A DNA stretch of 64,000 nucleotides from Cephalotus follicularis (GCA_001972305.1 BDDD01000062.1:784740-848739), one strand, 5' to 3'. Counted from the first letter of the stretch, positions 43,056-55,400 are shown. The notes: generated by a model not told the origin, from the sequence alone. Numbers and translations: made by a program.

Positions 43056-45217
43056 TGTTAGATATAGTGACCCGACAAGCCATTGGATGGACTGTCGTTT
43101 TATATCTATTCTTGTATGGAACAATCTTATTCCTTATATATATGATGCGTGCTAATTTGTTATGGCTATATCACCTGTATTTTATCACATAATTGAAGTA
43201 GTTTATTAATTACCTACTTATACTTGTGATGCCTTGACATAAGGTTGGATGTCTGGCATGGAGGCTGTGAGACTGGTTACCTTATTCCTTATGTCAAATT
43301 AGTTCCAAGTCATAGGTTTACTTTGTGGGCATTAATGAACCGGATAGACTTGCGCGTATGTTGCCTGCTCATGGAATTGGAGGATGGATTCTCTCACTAC
43401 CATCTTGTTGGACACTAGGGCAAATATGGGGTGTGCGCTGGGAGCGTGTACAATGAACTGGACCCGCGTAGGAGACACTATTTGGATAGTCGCTATTCTC
43501 GTGTCAGTAGTGACTCCTGCTTGTTGCAGTTGTGTATAAGTTATCATCACTTAGCGAGTTCTCAAACTCATCTGATCCTTAGACCTGAGCGACTACTCTA
43601 TATTGTATGGAGACGGTTATGCTTTGATCTCCACCTTACCCAGTCCTTACGCAGGGCTGGCAATCGGGTGGTCTTTGGGTATGATCGAATCTATACGAAT
43701 ATAAGTGAGTGCGCAATATGGGATTGTCACACCTGAGCGAAGGTGATCGGCCCTATTATGGTCTGATTATACTTTGGACTTATGAAATCCTTGGCCAAGG
43801 TTGAGGTAGACTGGAAATTAGATTTACAGAGAGTTTACCAAAGGTCCTAGTAATAATCAGATATTTTAGCCATTGAGGTAATATCTAGGGTTGACACATA
43901 TCCTTACCCTAGACCTCAATCGGGGCCAAACATGACAAGGGATTATTGTACACGCGAACCGATGACTTAGAAAATCTATGGTTATTGAGGTGTGGGAAAA
44001 TTAATTAGATTAATTTTTCTATCTGGATAATATTTGGATATTATTCCAATAGATTTTAAATTGGTCAATGACCATTTAGAATAGCTAAACCTGACCCAAG
44101 GGGTATTTCGGTAATTAATAACACCTCTTGTTTTGACCAAGATTTTAAAGGGTCCATGCTTTATAATGATTCATTCTTTAATATGTTGGACATATTAAGT
44201 CTTGGTGTCAAATATCAGTTTTGTGGATTTTGCATTTTGTGGAAACACATATGTTTGATCTTACTTAACCAATATTCGAAGGGTACATGAGATCACTAAA
44301 AGAGTTAGACTCTAAATGCTTCACTAGCCAGACAAAGCGTCGACGTCTTTTAGAAAGACGTCGATGCTTAACATTTTTAAAGACGTCGATATCTTTTACA
44401 AAGCGTCGATGTTTTTAGTGTCACATTGCATGAGCGTCAATGTCCTTTGGAAGGCGTCGACGTCTTTGAGCAGAACGTGCAACCTGTGCACGAGCTCACT
44501 TCGTGGGCACGTTTTCTCTCTCATATCCAGTAGCTATCTCCTGTTCTTTCATGTTATGGGAACGTGGGGATCATGGCCACAGACTCCCTAGGAGTGAGGA
44601 CCATGATCCTAAGTGAATGGGAGAGTGTGAGAGAGAAGAAGGAGGCTAGTAATAAGCATTTTTCTGCAGAAAATGAAAGTGGTGAAAAAGGTTGGTTTTT
44701 TGCTGGGCAAGTGACTTCGATTTTCTCTCTGCAGAGTGTGTTCCTTTCATCTGTGATACACCAAGCAAGAGCTTATCTAGGGTGGATTTATTATTGACTT
44801 CATTGGTCAATATCAATTTACCTTTTCTAAGCTTAGTGAGAGAGTGAGAGTCATACACTTTGTTCTTGGTTATTGCTGGTTGGATTGCTTGTTGTTCCAG
44901 AGACTTGGAGAAGATTAAAGAGGGAATATACTCAAGCGTGTAACGGCAAAGAAAGAAGGAGCCTTCACCCGCTGGTATATCTCTTGGTCCTTCTCTTCCT
45001 GCCATGCTTGTGTGTCAGCATTCTATGCTATGGTGACACCAATTCAATCATTGTTATGATGTGGTGTTCCATGTGGTCTGTGGACATGCCATAATAGACT
45101 GCATTAGCTTTTATTGGGTGTTCTTCCGTTGCCATTTTGTATGTTTTTGTTTTGTTCTACACCCTATATGCCTAAGTCCGTTTTTTGGCTCCGGATTTGG
45201 TTTATCCGTTTCCTACA
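43056..45217 (+). repeat. 5' LTR of nested copia
   Basis: 2,162 bp, from TGTTAGATATAG to TTTCCTACA. It contains a cluster of GACGTCGA-type repeats at 44335-44475. It has about 134 bp (43869-44002) and a smaller block near 44335 that the 3' LTR lacks. Confidence 0.95.
44335..44475. repeat. GACGTCGA repeat cluster in LTR
   Basis: Six to seven copies of (A/G)CGTCGA(T/C)(G/A)TC(T/C)TTT spaced about 20-30 bp. Each carries GTCGA and most carry ACGTC, the core recognised by plant bZIP factors. The matching cluster in the 3' LTR is at about 52180-52297, one unit shorter. Confidence 0.75.
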
Positions 45218-45230
45218 GGTGTATCAGAGC
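45218..45230 (+). other. Primer-binding site, nested copia
   Basis: GGTGTATCAGAGC follows the 5' LTR end directly; it resembles the copia tRNA-Met site TGGTATCAGAGC with one extra base. Confidence 0.75.
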
Positions 45231-45494
45231 GTCCCACATCATCCTTGATTGAATTTATGCCTTAGATGATGTACTAATTAATGGTTTAATTAATGGATGT
45301 GTTTTCTGATCAAACTAGATTTTCAAAGTACCTTGGTGAAAATTGCATGAAATTGGATTTCATTGTGTTTTTTGTCCTGGGGATATTGTTTTAATGTGTT
45401 TAGATTATGTTTGGAACATGCATAGTGCAGTTTGGATTGCCAGATTGGAATGCCAAAGTCTAAACCATTATTTTCTGCATTTTTCGAAATGCAG

Positions 45495-45705
45495 AAACTA
45501 CCCAAGGGGTTATAGACGTCGACGTTCTTGATAGACGTCGATGTCTTGTTCATGTTCCCAGGAAACGCGTCGACGTTCTTGATAGACGTCGATGTCTTGT
45601 TCATCATTTCCAGGAAACGCATCGATGTTCTTGATGAACATCGACGCCTTGTTCATCTGTTCCCAGAAAACACGCGATGTTGTTGATAAGCATCGACGTC
45701 TTTTA
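45495..45705. repeat. GACGTCGA tandem repeat in copia leader
   Basis: Alternating units GACGTCGACGTTCTTGATA and GACGTCGATGTCTTGTTCAT, joined by TTCCCAGGAAACGC, give a tandem array of about 60-bp period over roughly 3.5 units. It shares the core with the LTR cluster but has different spacers. Confidence 0.8.
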
Positions 45706-46489
45706 TTTAAAAAAACTGTTTTTAATAAAATTGGATTTTATACATTTTGGCACTTAGAAAATCAAAAATCATTGCTTGATTTAGTGGGTGTTTGATCAGT
45801 TAACAATCCTTAAATTAAATTGTATAATTGGTTGTTATTTATGGCATTTGTTTTATTTGTGTTTTATAATATTGGATATTATATAAGTCTTATGCACAAT
45901 GGATGGCCCGAAAAAGGACATTGACCTAGTTTATGGTTTTCTATGTGTGGATGGATATTATTTATTTATTATTTTTAAAGGTCTGTACTAAGGTGCCTGC
46001 ATGCATCATTTATTTTTCCTTACTTTTGTTATTTCTCCTTGTAATTTTTAAATGTAATTTCCTATTCAAAATGTAAAGTACTTTTATGTAAAAGAAGACC
46101 TTACAAGGAGAGATGGAGGAAAGGAGAAATGGAGTACAAGACTTTTGAAGGCCATGTATGCATGGTTATTGTTGTAATAAATAGATTTAAACCTTTACAC
46201 CTAGGAAGACCTAGTAGTGATTTTGGGCTCAAGTCACTACCTCTAATGTCCTTGCCAATTCATTGACATATTTTAGAAATATGTCCAAGGTGCATAAGAT
46301 ACACGTCTTGCATGATAAACCGTAATTAATTGGAATTGACTAATACAACCAATGAATTAATTAATGGCATGGTATTTAAAATTTGAGACCGCAAATTCCC
46401 TCACTTTAATAATAAGTCTTAACGTAGGAACCCATGGAGTGGTTCCCCGTGGCCCTCCACAATTTTCGTTGAGTAGTGTTCCTAGGTTG

Positions 46490-46800
46490 TTAGTTTGTCA
46501 TGCCCTAGCTGAGGCTGGTAACTTGGGGATATTATGTCAACGTCGGTGTTGGGCACCGCAAAGGGTGGCTATGTTTTAGCACTTGGACACGCCTACGTGT
46601 GGGTGTTAAAACTAGTGCATTCCAATAAAAATTATGGGTACTTGACTTATCAAGATTCTGATGGTTTGTCATGCCCTAGCTGAGGCCATATTGAATCTAA
46701 GGCCGAATACTATGATTGGATCTTGTATTGGATACAAATTGACAAGAAAGCCTACCCATTGGATATATTATAGTTTGTCATGCCCTAGCTGAGGCTATAA
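46490..46800. repeat. Three direct repeats in copia leader
   Basis: The motif TTTGTCATGCCCTAGCTGAG followed by GC occurs at 46494, 46665 and 46774. The centre CCTAGCTGAGG is nearly palindromic. The copies sit in unrelated surroundings between primer site and gag start. Confidence 0.85.
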
Positions 46801-46989
46801 TATGACTGTGATGGATTCCAACCCCCACTAGGAAGTTGGACTTCTCGAATTCCATATGGGGGTATGGGATACGATTAGAATAGTGGGAGGAACCATAAGA
46901 ACTAAAGACCAAGTGTTATAGTTGTCATATATTAAAACTGGAATAGATGCAGACTCAACTTTATATTTCCTTATCTAGGTTGCTATAAA

Positions 46990-48174
46990 ATGGCTTTACA
47001 ATCTACTATGTCCCGCATTCTAGAGACAAACAAACTTGAGGGGCCCAACTTCAACGATTGGCACCGAAACCTTAAGATCGTCCTTACGGCCAATAAAATG
47101 GCCCATGTGATGATTGGGGGGCCTCCTTCACTGGGTGAAGATCCGACGCCTGAAGAGAGTGAGCGACTAGCCAAATGGCTAGAAGATGACGAGCAGGCTA
47201 GATGTCTTGCCCTTCTTGGGATGACACATGAGCTTCAGCATCAAAATGAGAAGGTTGAGACCTTATCTGCTATACTACTCCATCTCCAAGAGATGTATGG
47301 AGCTGAGTCTATGACTCAAAGGTTCAATCTATCACGTAAACTCTTTAAGGCTCAGATGTTAGAGGGAGCTTCAGTCCATGAGCATGGATTGAAGATGATA
47401 GACATGATTGAGCAGCTGGCTCAATTAGGTTTTGTCATGGAGCATGATCTGTATATGGATCTTATTCTGACGTCCCTTCCTAAGCCGTTCTCACAGTTTT
47501 TGGTGAACTTTCACATGAACAAGATAGAGGTAACTCTATCTGAGCTGATTGCTATGTTGAGGACGGCTGAGGCCGATTTTGACTCTGGGAAGTCAAAGAC
47601 CCACTCCCTACTTCTTCCATCTTCTATGTCTGCCCAAGGAAAGGGTAGTGCCTCATCTTCCTGTAAAGGGAAGGGCGTGCTCATGCCTGTCAACACAAAA
47701 GGCAAGGGTAAGAAGAAGCAAAAGAAGAAGAAGGGGAAGCTTGGAGCTAGTGGGAGTGTTGCCAAAGATGGTTTGAAGAAGTTAGCTGCTGAACGTTCTT
47801 GTTTCCAGTGCGGTAAGACCGGGCACTGGAAAAAGGATTATCGAGTAACTGGTGCTGGAGTCTCTTCTGATGTTTTGCATGGTACAAGAACATCAGGTAT
47901 GTTCATGATTGAACTAAATCTAGCTTTGAATAGTAGTTCTTCATGGGTATTGGATACTGGATTTGGAACTAACCTTTGCAATTCGTTGCAGGGACTAAGA
48001 AAAGTTAGAAAGCTTAGAGCTGGAGACTTGGACTTACGGCTTGGGGATGGATCTAGGATCATCGCTGAAGCTGTAGGGATTTATGACATTACTTTATGTA
48101 ATGGTTATGTATTGACACTTGATCTATGTTATTTCATTTCAAACGTTGTAAGGAATATTATAAGTGTTTCATAA
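46990..48174 (+). pseudogene. Gag and protease, nested copia
   Basis: 394 codons from ATG 46990. The N-terminal capsid block reads ETNKLEGPNFNDWHRNLKIV with a UBN2-type region, LQEMYGAESMTQRFNLSRKL. A Lys/Gly-rich basic stretch precedes the zinc knuckle at about residues 270-284, CFQCGKTGHWKKDY, in which the last Cys is Tyr. The protease site WVLDTGFGTNLCN at about residue 318 keeps DTG. The frame ends at TAA 48172, after which the same frame continues into integrase, so the stop is a later mutation of a single gag-pol ORF. Confidence 0.9.
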
Positions 48175-50475
48175 TTATGTAATTTGGGCTTGGAGCTCAG
48201 ATTCCAAGACATTCAATGTTTTGTTTATTCTGACAATGTTTGTGTCGGTAATGGTTTTATCGACAATGGATTATTTGTCTTAGATACTGCACAATCCAAA
48301 GTCCTATCCATAGAGAAAAGTAATAAGAAAATACAAAGAGAAACTGAGTTAAATAAAACCTATACCTGACATTGTAGACTTGGTCATATTAGTGATGCTA
48401 GACTATCACAGTTGGTTAAGGATCATCTCCTTGATATCCAAGACTTAGAGTCATATCCAACTTGTGAATCCTGTTTATTGGGAATGATGACCAAATCACC
48501 CTTCTCTGGTCAAGGAGAAAGGGCTATGGACTTACTGGGTTTAGTCCATACTGACGTATGTGGTCCTATGTCAGTCAGTGCGCGATGTGGTTATGTCTAC
48601 TTCATAACCTTTACCGATGATTTATCTAGGTATGGTTATGTGTATCTGATGATACACAAGTCAGAATCCTTTGAGAAATTTAAGGAGTTCAGATTTGAAG
48701 TAGAAAAACAAACAGGTAAATCCGTTAAAATACTTCGGTCAGACCGAGGTGGAGAATACCTGTCAGCTGAATTCCTAGGTTATCTTAGAGATAACATAAT
48801 TCTATCTCAGTGGACTCCTCCTGGAACACCACAGCATAATGGTGTGTCCGAAATGAGGAATCAGACTTTGTTAGACATGGTTCGATCGATAATGTCTTTT
48901 ACTGACCTTCCTACCTATCTCTGGGGTTATGCGCTAGATACAGCTACTTATATCTTGAATCAGATTCCTTCAAAATCTGTGCCTTCAACTCCATACCAGG
49001 TATGGTCAGAGAGGAAACCCAGCCTAAGCCATTTGAAGGTTTGGGGCTATCCTGCTTATGTTAAGAGGCTTGACGCAGATAAGCTGGAAGCGTGGTCGGA
49101 CCGTTGCAGGTTTGTGGGGTATCCTAAAGAAACAAAAGGATACTACTTCTACCACCCTAGCAAACAAAAGATATTTGTTTCGCGAAATGTTGTGATCCTA
49201 GAGAAGGAATACCTTCTTGAAGGAAACAGTGGGAGTAAGGTGGAACTCAAGGAGTTACCACAGGTGGAAACCACACAGAAGATGGAGGAGTTGGAGGTTA
49301 GACCTTCAACAGACACAGTTGAGATTGGATCTCAGGCTGAGAATGGTTCTCAATTAGGCAAAACTCCTTTGAGGAGATCAAGCAGAATCCCATTAGCACC
49401 TGAGAGGTATGGTTTCCTCATTTATGGTACTGATGAGATAAACGTCATTGAAGATGACGAGCCTGCCAGCTACTTAGAGGCAGTGCAAGGCACTGAATCT
49501 GAAGTATGGCTAGGAGCCATGAAATCCGAGATGGATTCCATGTACTCCAACCAAGTATGGAATTTGGTTGAAGCACATGAAGGCATAGTGCCTATTGGCT
49601 GCGAATGGATCTTCAAGAAGAAGATGAATGCAGATGGAAAAATCGAGACTTATAAAGCTCGATTAGTGGCGAAAGGCTATAGGCAACGACATGGAGTCGA
49701 CTATACTGAGACTTTCTTACCTGTCGCCATGCTTAAATCCATTAGGATTTTGCTTGCTATTGACGCTCATTATGATTATGAGATACGGAAAATGGATGTC
49801 AAGACGGCATTCTTAAATGGGCGTCTTGAAGAGGATATTTATATGTCCCAACCCGAGGGGTTTACATCTTCTAAGCACCCGCACATGGTGTGCAAGCTCG
49901 AACGGTCCATCTATGGACTAAAGCAAGCATCTCATAGCTGGAATCTACGTTTTGATGAAGCAGTCAAGGCATTTGACTTCGTTAAAAATGTATATGATCC
50001 TTGTGTTTATCGAAAGCAAGAGGGACCTAGTATCACTTTCTTAGTGCTATATGTAGATGACATTCTACTCATTGGGAATGATGTAGGGATGTTGCAGTCT
50101 GCAAAGATATGGCTAACTAAGAATTGTTCCATGAAAGATTTGGGAGAAGCCACCTATATACTGGGTATTAGGATCTTCAGGGATAGATCCAATAGGTTGC
50201 TTGGGCTTTCCCAAAGCCAGTACATCAGCAAGGTGCTGAAGAGGTTTAGCATGGAGAATTCCAAGAGAGGCCTATTGCCAATAGGCGAAGGAATTCATCT
50301 TTCTCGAAAGATGTCACCTCAGACATCTGAAGAGAGAGCACGCATGAGTCCGATACCTTATGCTTCGGCAGTAGGGTCGATCATGTATGTCATGTTATAT
50401 ACTAGGCCTGATGTCGCACTTGCCCTGGGTATGGCAAGTCGTTTTCAGTCTGATCCCGGTGAGAAGCACTGGTAA
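48175..50475 (+). pseudogene. Integrase and reverse transcriptase, nested copia
   Basis: Same frame as gag. A TGA at 48367-48369 lies within the pre-integrase zinc domain, just before HCRLGHI. From 48412 the frame is open for 687 codons. The integrase DDE residues are in LVHTDVCGP, ILRSDRGGEYLS and QHNGVSEMRNQTLLDM. RT has ARLVAKGYRQRHGVDYTETF, MDVKTAFLNGRLEEDIYMSQ, YGLKQASHSWNLRFDE and VLYVDDILLIGND. YVDD is intact. The frame is closed by TAA 50473 within the HW-VVKGILKYL block. Confidence 0.95.
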
Positions 50476-51020
50476 GTGGTCAAGGGAATCTTGAAGTACC
50501 TTAGGAGGACTCAGGATATGTTCTTGATATATTGAAAGGATAGTGATCTGAAATTGGAGGGCTTTACAGACTCCAGTTTTGATAGTGATCCGGATGATCA
50601 CAAATTTGTCTCTGGGTATGTTTTTGTACTTAATGGTGGAGCTGTGAGATGGCGTAGTTCTAAGCAAGGGACTATTACAGATTATACCACAGAAGCTGAG
50701 TACATATCAGGCTCAGATGCCGCCAAGGAGGGTGTATGGATGCGCAAGTTATTCCTTCCATTATTAGTCCAGTTGTAATATACTGTGATAATAATGGGGT
50801 TGTAGCACAAGCCAAGGAACCGCGGTCTCACCAGCGATCCAAACACATCGAGCGGCGCTATCATTTGATCCGAGAGATTATTGGTAGGGGAGATATACAA
50901 CTTAAGAGGGTCTCCTCAGAGGAGAACACAGCAGATCTGCTGACCAAGGCAATGGGCACCAAGGCTCTGGAGCATCATCGTGGGACGATGGGTCTAAGCT
51001 ATAGGAGTTCATGGCTTGAG
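50476..51020 (+). pseudogene. RNase H, nested copia
   Basis: Continues the same frame with a TGA at 50533-50535, then GFTDSSFDSDPDDHKFVSGY, NGGAVRWRSSKQGTI and TTEAEYISGSDAAKEGVWMR. A frameshift near 50740 leads to VIYCDNNGVVAQAKEPRS, HIERRYHLIREIIGRGDIQL and ENTADLLTKAM. The catalytic residues DS, E and CDN can be seen. Confidence 0.9.
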
Positions 51021-51035
51021 GGTCAAGTGGGAGAT
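51021..51035 (+). other. Polypurine tract, nested copia
   Basis: GGTCAAGTGGGAGAT directly precedes the 3' LTR, the standard copia form. Confidence 0.85.
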
Positions 51036-53044
51036 TGTTAGATATAGTGACCCGACAAGCCATTGGATGGACTGTCGTTTTATATCTATTCTTATATGGA
51101 ACAATCTTATTTCTTATATATATGCTGCGTGCTAATTTGTTATGGCAATATCACTTGTATTTTATCACATAATTGAAGTAGTTTATTAATTACCTACTTA
51201 TACTTGTGATGCCCTGACATAAGGTTGGATGCCTAGCATGGAGGCTGTGAGACTGGTTACCTTATTCCTTATGTCAAATTAGTTCCAAGTCATAGGTGCA
51301 CTTTGTGGACATTAGTGAACCGGATAGACTTGCGCGTATGTTACCTGCTCATGGAATTGGAGGATGGATTCTCTCACTACCATCTGTGTTGGACACTAGG
51401 GCAAATACGGGGTACGCGCTGGGAGCGTGTACACTGAACTAGACCCGCGTAGGAGACACTATTTGGATAGTTGCTATTCTCGTGTCAGTAGTGACTCCTG
51501 CTTGTTGCGGTTGTGTATAAGTGATCATCAATTAGCGAGTTCTCAAACTCGTCTGATCCTTAGACCTAAGCGACCACTCTATATTGTATGGAGACGGTTA
51601 TGCTTTGATCTCCACCTTACCCAGTCCTTATGTAGGGCTGGCAATCGGGTGGTCTTTGGGTATGATCGAATCTATAAGAATATAAGTGAGTGCGCAATAA
51701 GGGATTGTCACACCTGAGCGAAGGTGATCGGCCCTATTATGGTCTGATTATACTTTGGACTTATGAAATCCTTGGCCAAGGTAGAGGTAGACTGGAAATT
51801 TGATTTTCGGAGAGTTTACCAAAGGTCCTAGTAATGATAAGATATTTTAATTAGTTTAATTTTTCTATCTGGATAATATTTGGATATTATTCCAATAGCA
51901 TTTAAATTGGTCAAGGACCATTTAGAATGGCTAAACCGGACCCAAGGGGTATTTCGGTAATTTATGAACACCTCTTGTTTTGACCAAGATTTTAAAGGGT
52001 CCTGCCTTATAATGATTTGTTCTTTAATATGTTGGACATATTAAGTATTGGTGTCAAATATTGGTTATGTGGATTTTGCATTTTGTGGAAACACATATAT
52101 TTCATCTTACTTAACCAATATTCGAAGGGTACATGAGATCACTAAAAGAGTTAGACTCTAAATGCTTCACTGGCCAGACATAGAAAGACGTCGATGCTTA
52201 ACGTTTTTAAAGACGTCGATGTCTTTTAGAAAGCGTCGATGTTTTTAGTGTCACATTGAACGATCGTCGATGTCCTTTGGAAGGCGTCGACGTCTTTGAG
52301 CAGAACGTGCAACCTGTGCACGAGCTCACTTCGTGGGCACGTTTTCTCTCTCATATCCAGCAGTTATCTCCTGTTCTTTCATGTTATGGGAAAGTGGGGA
52401 TCATGGCCACAGACTCCCTAGGAGTGAGGACCATGATCCTAAGTGAATGGGAGAGTGGGAGAGAGAAGAAGGAGGCTAGTAAGCATTTTCTGCAAAATAT
52501 GAAAGTGGTGAAAAAGGTTGGTTTTTTGCTGGGCAAGTGACTTCGATTTTCTCTCTGCAGAGTGTGTTCCTTTCATCTGTGATACACCAAGCAAGAGCTT
52601 ATCTAGGGTGGATTGATTATTGACTTCATTGGTCAATATCAATTTACCTTTTCTAAGCTTAGTGAGAGAGAGAGAGTTCATACACTTTGTTCTTGGTTAT
52701 TGCTGGTTGGATTGCTTGTTGTTCCAGAGACTTGGAGAAGATTAAAGAGGGAATCTACTCAAGCGTGTAGCGGCAAAGAAAGAAGGAGCCTTCATCCACT
52801 GGTATATCTCTTGGTCCTTCTCTTCTTGCCATGCTTGTGTGTCACCATTCTATGCTATGGTGACACCAATTCAATCATTGTTATGATGTGGTGTTCCATG
52901 TGTTCTGTTGACATGCCATAATGGACTGCATTAGCTTTTATTGGGTGTTCTTCCGTTGCCATTTTGTATATTTTTGTTTTGTTCTACGCCCTATATGCCT
53001 AAGTCCGTTTTTTGGCTCCGGATTCGGTTTATCCGTTTTCTACA
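51036..53044 (+). repeat. 3' LTR of nested copia
   Basis: 2,009 bp, same ends as the 5' LTR. Relative to it, about 134 bp are deleted after GATATTTTA at 51849, with a short TTAATTAG-type microhomology at the join, and about 17 bp are missing from the GACGTCGA cluster near 52180. Confidence 0.95.
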
Positions 53045-53049
53045 TATGG

Positions 53050-53209
53050 GTCCCCTGAATTGGGCCGAAACTCTTGGTCATTTCCTCATTATGGAATGGA
53101 GATATTATCTCCCCCATTATGACCACAATCTTGGGCGATTTGTCCATATGTCTATGGTTCCAAGTGACACGTGTCAGTGTCTTATTTATATAGAAATTTT
53201 CCCATATCA
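53050..53209 (-). repeat. LTR of fragment C, outer part
   Basis: Continues the LTR from 43055 after the copia and its duplicated TATGG: GTCCCCTGAATTGGGCC to CCCATATCA. It aligns with 191-350. Confidence 0.9.
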
Positions 53210-53480
53210 ATAATCAATGAAAGATAAATGATATAAATGCAGCCATAAGAAGTTCTTCACAAACTGGTGGATGAAATCATTACCATAATACAAATTTTGA
53301 ACATGGGAGACGACAAGAAATGAAAATACAGAAACGAAACAAAAACAGCCTTTCTTGTTTCTTGTTGCCCAATATTGGGTTAGTTTATCACTAATGAATG
53401 ACAAAAAATAAAAACAACAGAAGACAATGAAAACACATTTAAAGAAGGGGAAAGAAAAGATCAATGGGTTTTTGCAATAG
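53210..53480 (-). repeat. Segment R3, copy 2, inverted
   Basis: Immediately outside the Tat LTR. Its reverse complement matches 30795-31180, with a gap of about 160 bp. See the other copy for shared blocks. Confidence 0.7.
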
Positions 53481-55400
53481 TTTTTTTTTAAATGATGCAG
53501 AATAGTCTATCTGTGTATGCCAAAGGAGTGTTATTAGGATGATGTGTGTCATTTACATGTTTTTGCTCTTTGTTTTTTTTTTTCCCGTTGAAATGCTTGA
53601 TTAGTTTTTTTATTTTCTTTTAGATTGTTGGTTACTCTTTCCTCTCAATGGATTTGGCTAAATGGGTGTCTAAATTTCACACTTTCCTGTGATGGGTCAT
53701 TGGTGGTTTAGCTGTTAATGACTAAATGCCACCAAAATTTTATTTCTAACTATTTGTGGGATGAACGAATTAGTGGGTTATGTTATCAAACGAGCGATAC
53801 TTTGTGTCTCCGTATAGTTTAGTTTGAAACTGGATTCAATCTTTTTTTTTTTTAAATACTTCTTTTTTTGCTAAAAAAAAAGTCTTTTTTTCTTCTTAAA
53901 AACAGAATATCTCTAACTATTTCATCTTGACATAACAATTTTTACCGTTATTTGTATTTAGTTTAACTCGTTATGTAAATATGAAATAGTTAAAAATATT
54001 CAATTAATATAAAAATTAATATATTTATATATCATATATAGATTAACAAATCTAACAGTTGATTCGTAAAAAACGAGCACCTTATAAGAAAAGAAAAGTT
54101 TTAATTATTTTAAATGAAAAGAACCGAATGTAGACTTGTTTAGTTTACTAAAAGGACTTTGCTGGATATTAAGTCACTAGCAATGATGTGAGCCCAGTTT
54201 CTTTTACATATAGTACGAAACAAGTTGCTTGGTTTATAATTATATATAAAAGATGCATTAGAAAATACTTGCTTCTCTCTTTGTTAAAAAATTCTTAAAT
54301 GTATTCACTGCGTCACGTAATCATGTACTTAGTTAATAATACTTAAACACATAAGTTAATTAATTATAATTATTGAGTGAATTAAAAACAAATATCATTA
54401 ATTATGCTTATATGATTTTATGTTATTGATTTAATACACCTTATAGACTATACAATTAGTAAATACAATAATTTCTCGGATTGGTAACTTGGTTAAGATC
54501 TCATTTTCGATGACCTTAGCTTAAGAACTTGAAGGTTTTATTTTTCATATCTCAATGGTATGTAGATTCGCCGCTGAAATTTATGCACAATTGCTATTTA
54601 TTATTGAACAATCAATTGCTCCCATGGTAATTTCTTCTGATCAATTTAATCCAGTTTATCACTTCTTGTTTACCCAGTATTTTGGTTAGGCCATGACTAC
54701 ATACAACATATCATCATCGGGCATTGTCTTTGCAAATTTTATTGATGGGATTAATTTTGAGATACCACTCTGTACATTTTATTTGTTCATCGTATATTTC
54801 GAAATAAAGTTGAGGATCCGTTACTGTCTAAGACATTCTAGAATGCATTCACAAAATTTAATCAATAACCATTTTTACAATGGCTAACTAATATGAATAA
54901 TCTTTTAACCAAAAATACTAACCCTCCAAATGATCTTTTAGTTTTACTTATCCACAAACGTGTTACGCTTTATAATTTCTCGTGTAGAGAGAGAGAGATT
55001 GGAATTTCTCATATATCATAATTGTGTGAGTTCATTTTTACGCCCTATCTCTTATTATTGACTGAAGAAAAAGAAATTGGTAAAATCATCCTTAATCAAT
55101 GGAGAACAATATGTAAAACTGAAAATTTTGATATTATGTATCAATAGATCCCTATTTTTTTTTTAATAAGTCATGTGAGGTATGCTCATGGACATGATTT
55201 CCGAAAAAAATTTAATGCTTTCACAATAACAGGATGTCATATGCAACATCCAGAAGTGATTTTACTGTTTGGTGATATAATATAGATATGTCACCTCAAA
55301 AATTAGAGATTGATCACCAGTGTAAAGTACCGTCTAGAAAAAGCAAGCGAAAAATGTTGCCTTATGATGGGTCATTTGTGGTTGTAATTATATTGTATGC
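53481..55400. other. AT-rich region, nothing recognised
   Basis: Non-coding AT-rich DNA with homopolymer runs. A 64-codon open frame at 54693-54887 has no recognisable domain and no gene context. A region near 54480-54560 has weak tRNA-box-like words but no convincing SINE structure. Confidence 0.5.

Larger units (their letters stand above)
43056..53044 (+). mobile_element. Nearly complete Ty1/copia element nested in Tat LTR
   Basis: The element is 9,989 bp with TG...CA ends and a perfect 5-bp duplication, TATGG (43051-43055 and 53045-53049). LTRs are 43056-45217 and 51036-53044. The interior has a tRNA-Met-type primer site, a 1.8-kb leader, one gag-pol frame from 46990 broken by four stops and one frameshift, and a polypurine tract. 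LTRs differ mainly by two deletions in the 3' copy and by scattered substitutions, so this is the youngest large insertion in the window. I could not assign the copia lineage with confidence. Confidence 0.95.
41904..53209 (-). mobile_element. Tat-lineage gypsy fragment C, LTR split by copia
   Basis: Read on minus: 5' LTR (53209-53050 joined to 43055-42742), primer-binding site, then the first part of gag, truncated at about 41904. It faces fragment B, so the two fragments meet tail to tail with LTRs pointing inward from 35078 and 53209. The LTR was hit by the copia element at 43056-53044. Without the insertion the LTR would be about 474 bp. Confidence 0.85.

Noticed and set aside
52941-53213. 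90-codon frame spanning 53044
   Set aside because: It crosses the boundary between the copia LTR and the Tat LTR, so it is a chance fusion.
54480-54560. tRNA-derived SINE
   Set aside because: A box-A-like word is present, but no good box B, no poly(A) or simple-repeat tail and no target-site duplication were found.
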